A stretch of 58,665 bases of DNA from Rhabdothermincola sediminis. Lineage in GTDB: Bacteria; Actinomycetota; Acidimicrobiia; Acidimicrobiales; Acidimicrobilacustridaceae. Below, one piece after another: positions 46,076 through 54,099 of this stretch (the stretch's first letter is position 1; each line of letters opens with the position of its first letter). The stretch spans positions 1 to 58,665 of the forward strand of contig NZ_JACFSZ010000020.1 in assembly GCF_014805525.1 (NCBI RefSeq), in the 5' to 3' direction. Position numbers and translations under genes: made by a program. The notes beneath the pieces are model-generated. The model was not told the DNA's origin. It did not search any database and saw only the letters and a list, made by a program, of their open reading frames with translations.

Positions 46076-47221
46076 TCAGTCGCCGGCCAGGATGCGGCGG
46101 ATCCCGGCGACGAAGGTGTGCACGTCGGCCTCGGTGGTCTGGAAGCTGGTCATCCAGCGCACGACGTGGTGCTCGGGATCCCAGGGCCAGAAGAACGACC
46201 ACTCCAACAGCGTGCCGAGCCGGTCCCACGGCACCGTGGCGAACACCATGTTGACCTGCGGTGGCCGCACCACCGTCACCCCCTCCACGCCCGCCACCTC
46301 CCGGGCGAGCAGGGCGGCGGTGTCGTTGGCGGTCCGGGCGTTGCGCAACCACAGGTCGTCGGTGAGCAACGCAGCCACCTGCGCGCCGACGTAGCGCGAC
46401 TTGGACACGAGCTGGCCCGCCTGCTTGCGCACGTAGCGCGCGTGGGTGGCAAGGGCCGGGTCCACGAACACGACCGCCTCGCCGTACACGGCGCCGTTCT
46501 TGGTCATCCCGAAGGTCATCACGTCCACGCCGGGGTCACGGATCAGGGTGGTGAGATCCGTGCCGGTGGCCACGACGGCGTTGGCGATGCGGGCGCCGTC
46601 GACGTGCAGGACCATCCCCCGGGCGTGGCAGCGCTCCGCCAGCGCACCGAGCTCGTCCGCGGTGTACACGGTGCCGTCCTCGGTGGCCTGGCTCACGGTC
46701 ACCACCCGGGGCTGGGGCCGGTGCTCGATCCCCGCCCAGAACGCGTACGGCTCGAGCGCGTCGGGGACCAGCTTGCCGTCCACGGCCGGCACCGTGATGA
46801 TCGACGAGCCGCTGAAGCGCACCGGCCCGCCGGTCTCGTCCACCACGACGTGGGCGCTGTCGACGGTGATCACCGCCTGCCAGGGCTGCAGCACGCTCGC
46901 CAACCCCACGATGTTGGCCCCGGTCCCACCCCAGCAGAACAGCACCTCCACCGGCGCGTCGAACAGCTCGCGGATCGCCCGCTCGGCCGAGGCCGTCCAG
47001 GGGTCGTCGCCGTAGGCCATCGCCGGCCCGCTGTTCGCCGCGGCGAGCGCCTCGAGCACCTCGGGACTGGCACCTGCGGTGTTGTCGCTCGCGAAGGAGC
47101 ACGACGGTGCCGGGGGCAGACCCGCCGGTTGCGCAGGCCGGACTCCCGCCGGCGGCGGTTCCGCTTCCGACCCGTCAGGAGACGGTGGACGATCTCGGGT
47201 GCCGGGGTCGTCGGGGGTCAC
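46076..47221 (-). CDS. Low-specificity L-threonine aldolase-like PLP enzyme
   Basis: A 381-aa fold-type I PLP enzyme. Visible are SFASDNTAGASPEVLEAL, YGDDPWTASAERAIRELF, VLFCWGGTGANIVGL, the LHVDGARIANAV Asp-Arg motif and the PLP lysine in MTFGMTKNGAVYGEAVV. This matches bacterial threonine aldolases/beta-eliminating lyases, which cleave threonine to glycine and acetaldehyde. A Pro-rich N-terminus of about 50 residues precedes the domain. GTG 47221 has GGAGGG five bases upstream. It is divergent from the SnoaL-like gene, 88 bases away. It appears intact. Confidence 0.88.
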   Translation of the reverse strand: MTPDDPGTRDRPPSPDGSEAEPPPAGVRPAQPAGLPPAPSCSFASDNTAGASPEVLEALAAANSGPAMAYGDDPWTASAERAIRELFDAPVEVLFCWGGTGANIVGLASVLQPWQAVITVDSAHVVVDETGGPVRFSGSSIITVPAVDGKLVPDALEPYAFWAGIEHRPQPRVVTVSQATEDGTVYTADELGALAERCHARGMVLHVDGARIANAVVATGTDLTTLIRDPGVDVMTFGMTKNGAVYGEAVVFVDPALATHARYVRKQAGQLVSKSRYVGAQVAALLTDDLWLRNARTANDTAALLAREVAGVEGVTVVRPPQVNMVFATVPWDRLGTLLEWSFFWPWDPEHHVVRWMTSFQTTEADVHTFVAGIRRILAGD

Positions 47222-47309
47222 GGTCCCTCCGGGTGGTGCGGGATGAGGCACCCTATCCGCCGAGCCGGAGGTCGCTCTCCGACGAGCCGACCCGACCGAG
47301 GAGGACGCC

Positions 47310-47900
47310 GTGCCCGACCCCATCCCCGCCGACCGTCCCGACGAGGAGGTCGCGCCCGACCTCGGCCAGGGCCCGGCCTCCGCAACCGACCCGTCTCCCG
47401 ACGGTCAGGTGCTCGACCCGGCCCGGCAGGGCGACGTGCTCGCCATCCAGGACCTCGCCATCGCCTACGCCCACGCCGTCGACGACCGTGACTGGCGGCG
47501 GTGGGAGGCCCTGTTCGTCCCCGACGCTCACATCGACTACCGGCACTCCGGCGGGATCGCCGGCACACCCGCCGAGGTGGCGGCCTGGCTGCCGGGCGCC
47601 ATGGCCGTGTTCACCTTCTGCATGCACTCGATCCTCACCCACGAGATCCGCTTCACGGGACCCGACACCGCCACCGGCCGGGTCCACCTGCTCAACCGCA
47701 ACGGGCTGGAGTGGGAGGGCGCCTTCGAGTTCTGCGACATCGGGGGCCTGTACCTCGACGACTACGTGCGGGTGGGCGCGCACTGGCGGTTCGCCCGCCG
47801 GGTCGAGCACACCCACTACGTGACCGGCGGGGCCTTCGCCGCGGTCGTGCGCGACCTCGCGGCCGACGCCGCACCCGACCGGCCACCCGTCGCGGGCTGA
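47310..47900 (+). CDS. SnoaL-like (NTF2-fold) protein
   Basis: A 196-aa protein. After a polar leader of about 40 residues, ILAIQDLAIAYAHAVDDRDW-like sequence (VLAIQDLAIAYAHAVDDRDWRRWEALFVPDA) starts an NTF2 fold of the SnoaL_4 group, with conserved HSILTHEIRF, GRVHLLNRNG and RFARRVEHTHYV. Members include dehydratases and isomerases for steroid or polyketide-like substrates; the residues here do not settle the activity. GTG 47310 is the likely start. The nearby P450 and LLM oxidoreductase remnants hint at an earlier catabolic cluster. Confidence 0.75.
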   Translation: MPDPIPADRPDEEVAPDLGQGPASATDPSPDGQVLDPARQGDVLAIQDLAIAYAHAVDDRDWRRWEALFVPDAHIDYRHSGGIAGTPAEVAAWLPGAMAVFTFCMHSILTHEIRFTGPDTATGRVHLLNRNGLEWEGAFEFCDIGGLYLDDYVRVGAHWRFARRVEHTHYVTGGAFAAVVRDLAADAAPDRPPVAG

Positions 47901-48032
47901 GATCGAGCGGGCCCGCAAGCGACGAAGGGTCGGGGACCGCCCGTCGATCACGGTCGCGGCCCGGTCGTCCACCGTCGACGACGCCGGCGGTGGACCGGCC
48001 CCGTCGGGGCGGCTCGCCGGTCGTTCGCCGGC

Positions 48033-48657
48033 TCAGATCCTGGCGATGACCTCCTCGCCGTAGCGGGCGAGGTCCTCGGCCGGGTTCCCGAAGAACGCGA
48101 ACGACGGCACGATGACCCGGTGCACCCGAGCTCGGCCAAGGCACGCACCTCGTCGAGCGCGCCGGGGCCGATGGCGCCGTTCCCACCGGAGGACAGCTCG
48201 ATGGCGCCCGGAGCGCGTGCAGGGCGTCGTCGGTGCGCGCACCGCGCTCGGCGAACGGCACCCCGATGGCCTCGAACTCCTCCCGGAGCCAGCCCGAGCC
48301 GATGCCGACGAGCAGGCGCCCTCCCGAGAGGTGGTCGAGGGTCGCGAGCTCCTTGGCGAGGACCACGGGGTTGCGCTGGGGCAGGATCAGCACGCCGGTG
48401 GCGAGGCGCAGGGTCGTGGTGGCCGACGCCAGGTACGCGAGCCAGACGAGCGGGTCGGGCAGGGGCGAGTCCTCGGGGCCGGGCATGCGGCCCGACGAGG
48501 AGTAGGGGTAGGCGGACTCGTAGCCGGCGGGCACGACCACGTGCTCGACCGTCCAGATCGACTCGAACCCGGCCGCCTCGGCCGCCCGCGCGAACGACAC
48601 GGCGGCGTCGGGCTGTGCGAACGGGCCGATGTTGGCGAAGGCGATGCCGAACTTCAC
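48033..48657 (-). pseudogene. F420-dependent LLM-class oxidoreductase with internal deletion
   Basis: The start MKFGIAFANIGPFAQPDAAV (GTG 48657) and about 150 residues are typical of luciferase-like F420 oxidoreductases (LDHLSGGRLLVGIGSGWLREEFEAIGVPF). At about 48205-48212 the sequence jumps from TDDALHALR to a different frame reading AIELSSGGNGAIGPGALDEV, which is normally near the C-terminus. Some 100 residues are missing. One more frame change in a G run near 48130 is needed to reach the true end VIVPSFAFFGNPAEDLARY. The gene is therefore dead. Confidence 0.85.
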
Positions 48658-48887
48658 GGGTGCTCCTCGGACTCGGCAGGCGGGCCGGGACGACGCACGG
48701 CGGGTCCCACCGGCGATGGGGTGGTGGCGATCGGCGCCGACCCTATCCGCCCGGTCGGGCGCTGCCGGCCCCACCACCCGCCCACCGCTGCATCGCATCC
48801 ACCAGCGGGCGGGCCTCGTGCACGACGACGGAGCGTCACGCCGGGGTTCAGAGCCGCACCCGTCAGCGGGCGAGTCGGCAGAGCATG

Positions 48888-48920
48888 ACATCATGTTGTG
48901 AACAATTGTTATCATGATGT
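48888..48920 (+). promoter_or_regulatory. Palindromic operator before the toxin-antitoxin pair
   Basis: ACATCATG (48888-48895) and CATGATGT (48913-48920) form a perfect inverted repeat, with the 10-bp palindrome AACAATTGTT (48901-48910) between them. It lies immediately before the antitoxin GTG, where ribbon-helix-helix antitoxins bind to autoregulate. The AT-rich block contrasts with the surrounding GC-rich DNA. Confidence 0.68.
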
Positions 48921-48921
48921 G

Positions 48922-49170
48922 GTGATCCGGACGCAGATCTCCATGACGCCCGCCCAGGCCGAAGGCCTCCGACGGCTCGCCGCCGCTCGCCGGCGCTCCC
49001 AGGCCGCCCTGCTGCGGGATGCGCTCGACGGCCTGCTCGGTGACGACGAGCGCAGGCGGCTGGTCGAGCGGGCACGCCGGCCGGTCGGAGCCTTCGCTTC
49101 CGGCCACCGCACCACGAGTGCACGCCACGACGAGGTGCTCGACCACGCCTACTCCCCGTCGGCGTCGTGA
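48922..49170 (+). CDS. Ribbon-helix-helix antitoxin (VapB-like)
   Basis: An 82-aa protein starting at GTG 48922. The N-terminal VIRTQISMTPAQAEGLRRLAAARRRSQAALLRDALDGLL is a ribbon-helix-helix domain, and the C-terminus (VGAFASGHRTTSARHDEVLDHAY) has the GxF/SGxxxxSxxHDxxLxxAY pattern that wraps around PIN toxins. It overlaps the toxin by four bases. A longer frame from an upstream GTG would run through the operator and is rejected. Confidence 0.85.
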   Translation: MIRTQISMTPAQAEGLRRLAAARRRSQAALLRDALDGLLGDDERRRLVERARRPVGAFASGHRTTSARHDEVLDHAYSPSAS

Positions 49171-49583
49171 CCACGGTCTTCGTCGACACCTCGGCGCTCT
49201 ACGCGGTGCTGGACCGCGACGACGAGCACCACCGGTCCGCGGCCCGGCACTGGCACCGCCTGCTCGACGGGATCGAGGCGGGAACGGCCGACGCCTGCAC
49301 CCACGGCTCGGTGCTCGTCGAGGTGACGGCGCTCGTGCAGCACCGCCTCGGCAGGGCCGCCGTGCGCGCCCTGCACGACGCCGTCCTGCCCGTGCTCGAG
49401 GTGGTGTGGGTCGACCGGGAGCTGCACCGCCGGGCGGTCGCCGCCCTGCTGGCCGCCGACCGCCGGGACGTGAGCCTCGTGGACTGGACGTCGTTCGAGG
49501 TCATGCGGGATCGGGGCATCGAGGCCGTGTTCGCCTTCGACGAGGACTTCGCGGCGCAGGGCTTCGCCGCCTGGGCCGATTGA
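49167..49583 (+). CDS. PIN-domain RNase toxin (VapC-like)
   Basis: A 138-aa PIN domain. The acidic active-site residues are seen in VFVDTSALYAVLDRDD, SVLVEVTAL, RDVSLVDWTSFEVMRDRGIEAVFAFDEDF. The GTG start overlaps the antitoxin stop as GTGA. VapC toxins cut tRNA or rRNA; the target here is unknown. The pair sits between the LLM pseudogene and the reductoisomerase-like gene and appears intact. Confidence 0.88.
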   Translation: MTTVFVDTSALYAVLDRDDEHHRSAARHWHRLLDGIEAGTADACTHGSVLVEVTALVQHRLGRAAVRALHDAVLPVLEVVWVDRELHRRAVAALLAADRRDVSLVDWTSFEVMRDRGIEAVFAFDEDFAAQGFAAWAD

Positions 49584-49615
49584 GGGTCCCCGCCGGGTCC
49601 CCTACCGTACCTGAC

Positions 49616-50596
49616 ATGACCGTCATCTACGGGGAGTCCGACGCCGATCCCACCGCCCTCGACGGCTCCACCGTGGCGGTCGTCGGGTACGGCAACCAGG
49701 GCCGGTGCTGGGCCCTGAACCTGCGGGACAGCGGCGTGGCCGTCGAGGTGTGCGTCCGCCGGGACGCCAGCCGCGAGCAGGCCCGGGCGGACGGGTTCGC
49801 CGCCCACGACCTCGAGGCCGCGAGCGACGCCGACGTCGTGTGCCTGCTCGTCCCCGACGACGTGATCCCCCAGCTGCCGGTGCGCCCCGACCCCGAGGCT
49901 CTCACCATCGTGGCGAGCGGCTACACGCTCGCCTTCGGTCGCCTCGATCCCACCGGTGATGCCGGCATGGTGGCGCCCCGGATGCTCGGCCCCGAGGTCC
50001 GCCGGTGCTACGAGGAAGGTGTCGGGTTCATCACGGCCGTCGGCGTCCACCGGGACCGCACCGGCACGGCGCTGGCCCGTACGCTGGCGGTGGCCCGGGC
50101 CATCGGCGGGCTGCGCCAGGGCGGGATCGAGATGACCGCCCGGGACGAGGCCGTACTCGATCTCGCCGTGGAGCAGGTCCTGTCCCCGGCGCTCGCCGCG
50201 GTGAACACGGCGTTCCTGACCGTCATGCTCGAGGCCGGCATCCCGCTCGAGGCGATCCTGTGCGAGCTGTTCCTCTCCGGCGAGGTCGAGCGCACCTACC
50301 GCCTGCTGCGCGAGGTCGGCTTCGCCGCCCAGAACGACCTGCACTCGCCCACCAGCCAGTACGGGCAGCTGTCCCGGCGGGGCCGCTACGACCACCTCGG
50401 CGTGGACGCCACGATGCGGGAGCTGCTCGCCGACATCACCAGCGGACGTTTCGCCGACGAATGGGACGCCGAGCGCGACGCCGGCTACCCCCGGCTCACC
50501 GCGCTGCGTGCCGAGCACGCCGGGCCGGCGGTCCGGGAGTTCGAGGCGGAGCTGCGCCGCAGGCTCGGACCCGGCCGGGTGGAGAGGGCGACCTGA
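49616..50596 (+). CDS. Ketol-acid reductoisomerase-like protein
   Basis: A 326-aa protein with an N-terminal NAD(P)-binding domain (TVAVVGYGNQGRCWALNLRDSGVAVEV) and an IlvC-type helical C-terminal domain (DLAVEQVLSPALAAVNTAFLTVMLEAGIP; HSPTSQYGQLSRRG). The metal-binding Asp and Glu of DLFGEQ are matched by DLAVEQ. Overall it is divergent from true IlvC, so it may act on another 2-hydroxy-3-keto acid or belong to a natural-product pathway. It has no ilvB/ilvN partners. ATG 49616 is the sensible start; a longer frame running back through vapC is rejected. Confidence 0.78.
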   Translation: MTVIYGESDADPTALDGSTVAVVGYGNQGRCWALNLRDSGVAVEVCVRRDASREQARADGFAAHDLEAASDADVVCLLVPDDVIPQLPVRPDPEALTIVASGYTLAFGRLDPTGDAGMVAPRMLGPEVRRCYEEGVGFITAVGVHRDRTGTALARTLAVARAIGGLRQGGIEMTARDEAVLDLAVEQVLSPALAAVNTAFLTVMLEAGIPLEAILCELFLSGEVERTYRLLREVGFAAQNDLHSPTSQYGQLSRRGRYDHLGVDATMRELLADITSGRFADEWDAERDAGYPRLTALRAEHAGPAVREFEAELRRRLGPGRVERAT

Positions 50597-50663
50597 TCGG
50601 GCGACCGATACAGCACACTCGACCACGGAGGGTCCCATCCGACTCGTCGGCCCGGGTCGGATG

Positions 50664-50679
50664 ATACCCTGGGGGGTAT
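50664..50679 (+). promoter_or_regulatory. CsoR/CstR-type operator before the rhodanese gene
   Basis: ATACCCTGGGGGGTAT follows the same ATACCC-N4-GGGTAT pattern as the site at 44991, and again is followed directly by a -10-like TATAAG. The GTG of the rhodanese lipoprotein is only 15 bases downstream, so the mRNA would be leaderless or nearly so. CstR-type persulfide sensors are known to control rhodanese genes, which makes sulfane-sulfur control plausible. Confidence 0.65.
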
Positions 50680-50694
50680 AAGAACCGCCTTCCC

Positions 50695-50900
50695 GTGGTT
50701 GCCGCAGCCCTCGCCCTGACCGGTGCCCTCACCCTGTCTGCCTGCAGCTCGTCCGAGCCGACCGCCACCGCCGAAACCCCGGCCAGGCGGGCGCCGTACC
50801 CCCCGGTGAGCCGGCCGCCCGGGCGGCGCGGGAGCAGGGGCGCACCGTCATCGACGTGCGCACCCCGGAGGAGTTCGCCGCCGGCCACGGGCTCCACGCG
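50695..50900 (+). pseudogene. Rhodanese-domain lipoprotein, frameshifted and truncated
   Basis: GTG 50695 starts a lipoprotein signal (VVAAALALTGALTLSACSSSE, lipobox LSAC). Near 50775-50785, in a run of four Cs, the frame must shift by one base to continue as QAGAVPPGEPAARAAREQGR and then TVIDVRTPEEFAAGH, the first strand and helix of a rhodanese domain. The domain stops after GHGLHAFERA, before the active-site Cys loop, where the island with nuclease and methylase genes begins. The gene is therefore dead twice over. Confidence 0.82.
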
Positions 50901-50943
50901 TTTGAGCGAGCCTCCGTCAGACCCGGGGTTCCTCTAGACTTGA

Positions 50944-51633
50944 CGAGAGTTCGACCTTGCCAGTCCGGATGGCACGGTTAGGGGACGGATCGACCTATTG
51001 CTCCTCGGTTCGAGACCATCCGTCGTCGACTACAAGACCGGCATCGTGGTGGCGGAGGGAGCCTTGAACGGTCGCTACGAGCGGCAGCTTGCCATCTACG
51101 CGTGGCTGGTCGAAGCGTCGCTCGGCATTGCGGTCGATGATGCGATGTTGTTCTCCCTTCGAGATGGGATCGTTGAGGTCGATGTCTCTCGCTCAGTTCG
51201 TGAGCGTGCGGTCGCCGAAGCCGCCGATGCACGAGAGGCGTTCAACGGGCGAGTACCAGGAGCGCAGCCTGCGACGCCCTCGAAGCGTGCTTGCGGGACG
51301 TGTCCATTCGTCAGCCTATGCGACGCGACGTGGGACGCGCTGCGGCAGGGACACATCGACGGAGTGGGATGGGGTGACGCGGTTCGAGGACATCTGAGAG
51401 CTCCCATCGTCAGCAACGCCGGCGGTACAGCCGCCGTCCCCCTCGATGTTCGCGTCGGCACAGTCAGGGGGGAGGTCATGCTGATCGATGTGCCGAACGC
51501 GACGGTGGTGGAGTGCTCTGTCGGAGACGAGGTAGCGGCATGGCGGCTGGCAGGTCGGTCCGATGAACCCGTGACGCTCGCGTGGCGAGAGGGCACCAGC
51601 TCGCTGCAGGTCCAGCCGGGATGGGTCAGCTAA
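50944..51633 (+). pseudogene. PD-(D/E)XK (RecB/Cas4-like) nuclease, N-terminally truncated
   Basis: A 229-codon frame preceded immediately by an in-frame TGA. It starts REFDLASPDGTVRGRIDLLLL, already inside a RecB-type nuclease domain. The catalytic strand VVDYKTG, motif QLAIYAWLVE and a cysteine cluster CGTCPFVSLC (iron-sulfur type) are present, followed by a C-terminal beta-rich segment of about 90 residues. The N-terminal part is missing; TTG 50998 could serve as a start but would leave an incomplete site. Such domains often end UvrD-like helicases. It sits directly before vsr with no gap. Confidence 0.72.
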
Positions 51634-52116
51634 GTGACCGCCAATGCGCGAACGGTTGCGCTCGCGGGCGGCCAGAGGGTCCCGTATCCCGACCCTGTCG
51701 ATGCGGCCTCTAGGGCCCGCGGAAAGGCGAATCGCAGGCGAGACACCAAGGTCGAAGTCGCCATCCGATCCGCTCTACACCGGAGAGGTTTGCGGTTTCG
51801 CAAGGATCACCTCGTTCGGTGCTCAAACGGGGTTCGTGTCCGAGTCGACATCGCCTTCACCCGGGCGAAGCTTGCGGTCTTCGTGGATGGCTGTTTCTGG
51901 CATGCCTGTCCCGACCACGGCACGACGCCGACGCGCAACCAGGACTACTGGCTCCCCAAGCTCGAAGCCAACGTGCAGCGAGATCGGCGTGTGGGCGCCG
52001 CGTTGGCGGCCGACGGTTGGCGGGTGCTGCGGCTGTGGGAGCACGAGGACGTAATGGAGGCTGCTGCCCAGGTCGAGCGTAAGCTCTCGTCCCTCGATCA
52101 GACCAGGCGGAGCTGA
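51634..52116 (+). CDS. vsr: Vsr-type very-short-patch-repair endonuclease
   Basis: A 160-aa endonuclease that nicks T:G mismatches arising from deaminated 5-methylcytosine. Family motifs are KVEVAIRSALHRRGLRFRKDH, VRVDIAFTRAKLAVFVDGCFWHACPDHG (catalytic Asp and zinc-site His/Cys), NQDYWLPKLEANVQRDRRV and WRVLRLWEHE. GTG 51634 follows the nuclease stop directly. It converges on the methyltransferase, overlapping its end by 19 bases. Being next to a C5-methylase fits its repair role. Confidence 0.9.
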   Translation: MTANARTVALAGGQRVPYPDPVDAASRARGKANRRRDTKVEVAIRSALHRRGLRFRKDHLVRCSNGVRVRVDIAFTRAKLAVFVDGCFWHACPDHGTTPTRNQDYWLPKLEANVQRDRRVGAALAADGWRVLRLWEHEDVMEAAAQVERKLSSLDQTRRS

Positions 52117-53231
52117 CCGACCGGCTCGACCAGCGGCTCGAGGCCGGCGACGGCTCGGATCACGGCCTCGGCGAGCTTGGGGGGAACGGAGTTGCCGAGC
52201 TGCGCCTGGATGGCGGACCGGCTCCCGACGAACTCGAAGCTGTCTGGGAACGTGAAGAGGCGCTTGACCTCGGGCACCCGCAGGCGGCGGTTCTCCCAGT
52301 GGAAGGGCCCGACGTTGGGGCCCGGGTGCGCCTGGATAGTGGGCGATGGCCGCTCGGGGTCGAGTTTGAGCAGGAAAGACCAGTAGCGGCTTCGCCACTC
52401 GAACTGCGGGTCCGGGTGCCCGCGCTTGGCCGTGAGATGAAGGTAGTTCTCACCGGGTGGGATCTCGGGAAGGAGGTGCGCGTACCGGCCGCGGACGACC
52501 TCCTCCGCCTCGGGCTCGGTGACCAGGCCGGCGAGTGCCTTGCCTGTCGTGACGTGCGGACGGGCGACGTTCCCAGTCGCTTGACGCTCCCAGGTTCCGC
52601 CGTGGGTGGGCTCGGGGTGCTCTGGCAGAGGGCACCGTTTCGGGACGCCGATCACGAACAGTCGCGGCCGCAGTTGAGGCACGCCATAGTCGGCAGCGTT
52701 GAGCACCTTGGCTCGGCAGTGGTAGCCGGCCTCGTCGATCTCCCGAAGGAGCCGCTCGAACGCTGGTCGGCTCGCCTTGTTGTTGTAGGTGAGGGCGTAC
52801 ACGTTCTCGAGCACGAAGTAGCGAGGCCGAGCCTCTGCCAGCACCCGGGTGTATGCCTGCAGGAGCGAGGCGTCGGGGTCCAAGCCGGCGCGCTTCCACT
52901 CGAGCCAGAACCCGGACTTGCTGAACGGCGTACACGGCGGGCCCCCGATCAGGAGCGCGGGCCTCTCACGGCCCCGCAGCCCCGCCGCACGCAGGATGTC
53001 GCGGGTCGGGACATCGAGGATGTCCCGCTGAATCACCTCGGTCGTGAGGTGGTCGAAGTTCTTCTCCATCGTCGCAGCGGCATCACGGTTCAGCTCGACC
53101 GCGGCCCGCACCGAGAAGCCGGCCGCCTCGGCGCCGAGATCCATGCCGCCTGCGCCTGCGAAAAGGCTGATCGCGGGACCTAGGTCGGCGGCGGACATGG
53201 GCACATTGTGCACATGGGATGTGACAGTCAC
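52098..53231 (-). CDS. C5-cytosine DNA methyltransferase (type II)
   Basis: A 377-aa methylase. Motif I is ISLFAGAGGMDLGAEAAGF, motif IV has the catalytic Cys100 in GGPPCTPFSKSG, motif VI FVLENVYAL, motif VIII LRPRLFVIGVPKR and motif X QLGNSVPPKLAEAV. The region between VIII and IX (about residues 190-300) is the target-recognition domain; the site cannot be read from it. GTG 53231 overlaps the restriction gene stop as GTGA. It protects host DNA from the upstream restriction enzyme. Confidence 0.95.
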   Translation of the reverse strand: MTVTSHVHNVPMSAADLGPAISLFAGAGGMDLGAEAAGFSVRAAVELNRDAAATMEKNFDHLTTEVIQRDILDVPTRDILRAAGLRGRERPALLIGGPPCTPFSKSGFWLEWKRAGLDPDASLLQAYTRVLAEARPRYFVLENVYALTYNNKASRPAFERLLREIDEAGYHCRAKVLNAADYGVPQLRPRLFVIGVPKRCPLPEHPEPTHGGTWERQATGNVARPHVTTGKALAGLVTEPEAEEVVRGRYAHLLPEIPPGENYLHLTAKRGHPDPQFEWRSRYWSFLLKLDPERPSPTIQAHPGPNVGPFHWENRRLRVPEVKRLFTFPDSFEFVGSRSAIQAQLGNSVPPKLAEAVIRAVAGLEPLVEPVGQLRLV

Positions 53232-54040
53232 CGTGGATCGTCCTCCTCGGGCCGATCCCGACGTTCGAGTTCATCGATGCGCTCCTGTTGTTGGTGGATC
53301 AGCCGGTCGAGCTGCCGCTGCACCTGCTGGCTGATCCGGAACGGGAACCCCCTCCAGTAGTTGTAGAACTCGTCCGGGGTGGCGAACTCGCCTCGGCCGG
53401 CCCTGAGGTCCTCGATCAGATCGATGGCGCCGATGTACTCCCGGGTGGTCGAGGATCGCTGCCGACTGGCGATCCGCCAGGCTGGCTGGACCACGAGCTC
53501 AAGGCCCGCCACGCGGGAGCTGATGTTGGGGACGAACTCGTAGAGCACGATGACGTCGAGGTGGGAGGCGTAGTCGGCGAAGGGCCGAAAGGTGCCGGGC
53601 CAGTGGAGCTGCGGCCACCGGAAGTAGGTATTGCCGGTGTAAAGCGTGATGCGGCTCTTCGTCCGGGCGGGATTGCGGTCGTCGCGGCGTGCGACCTTGA
53701 CGTCGAGGGCATGGTACCCCTTGCCAAAGCGGTCGCCGGACAGCTCGAGGTCGGGGTAACCGCGCTCGGACCCGCGCCTGGCCACGATCCCGGGATCGCC
53801 CTTGGTGGCGTCGAGCAGGTGGTCGACGATCGCCACCTCCAGGATGTTCGCGAGCGCCGCTGGCTCCTTCGGGAGCGGCAGGAGGTGACCGGTGGCGAGG
53901 AGCTTCGCCTCAAGGTCCTCCGGGTCGGAGGCGTCGAAGGGCCAGCCGTGGTCACCGTGCCGCCGGAACACGCCCACGACGTCGAACTCGAACTCACCGC
54001 AGCGAGCGCGCAACCAGTCGAGAACCTCAGGCTCAGGCAC
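53228..54040 (-). CDS. Type II restriction endonuclease, EcoRV family
   Basis: A 270-aa nuclease. Catalytic residues match EcoRV in spacing: Glu68 (ILEVAIVDHLL), Asp97 (YPDLEL), Asp113 and Lys115 (LDVKVARR), equal to EcoRV Glu45, Asp74, Asp90 and Lys92. The C-terminal half follows EcoRV closely: ITLYTGNTYFRW, RPFADYASHLD, WRIASRQRSSTTREYIGAI and the RGEFATPDEFYNYWRGF end. The C-terminus is a Gln/Arg-rich coiled coil. GTG 54040 is the likely start; the frame further upstream is IS256 antisense. The IS lies only 60 bases upstream and may have replaced the native promoter. Confidence 0.88.
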   Translation of the reverse strand: MPEPEVLDWLRARCGEFEFDVVGVFRRHGDHGWPFDASDPEDLEAKLLATGHLLPLPKEPAALANILEVAIVDHLLDATKGDPGIVARRGSERGYPDLELSGDRFGKGYHALDVKVARRDDRNPARTKSRITLYTGNTYFRWPQLHWPGTFRPFADYASHLDVIVLYEFVPNISSRVAGLELVVQPAWRIASRQRSSTTREYIGAIDLIEDLRAGRGEFATPDEFYNYWRGFPFRISQQVQRQLDRLIHQQQERIDELERRDRPEEDDPR

Positions 54041-54099
54041 CCAGCCAGCTTCGCGAACGGGCCTCGACGCGCCGCGGACCCTGAGTGAGGTATGACCTG

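Noticed and set aside
49019-50596. A 525-codon frame that would fuse upstream sequence to the reductoisomerase-like protein
   Set aside because: The first 200 codons overlap vapB and vapC in another frame and are low-complexity; the Rossmann domain starts naturally at ATG 49616.
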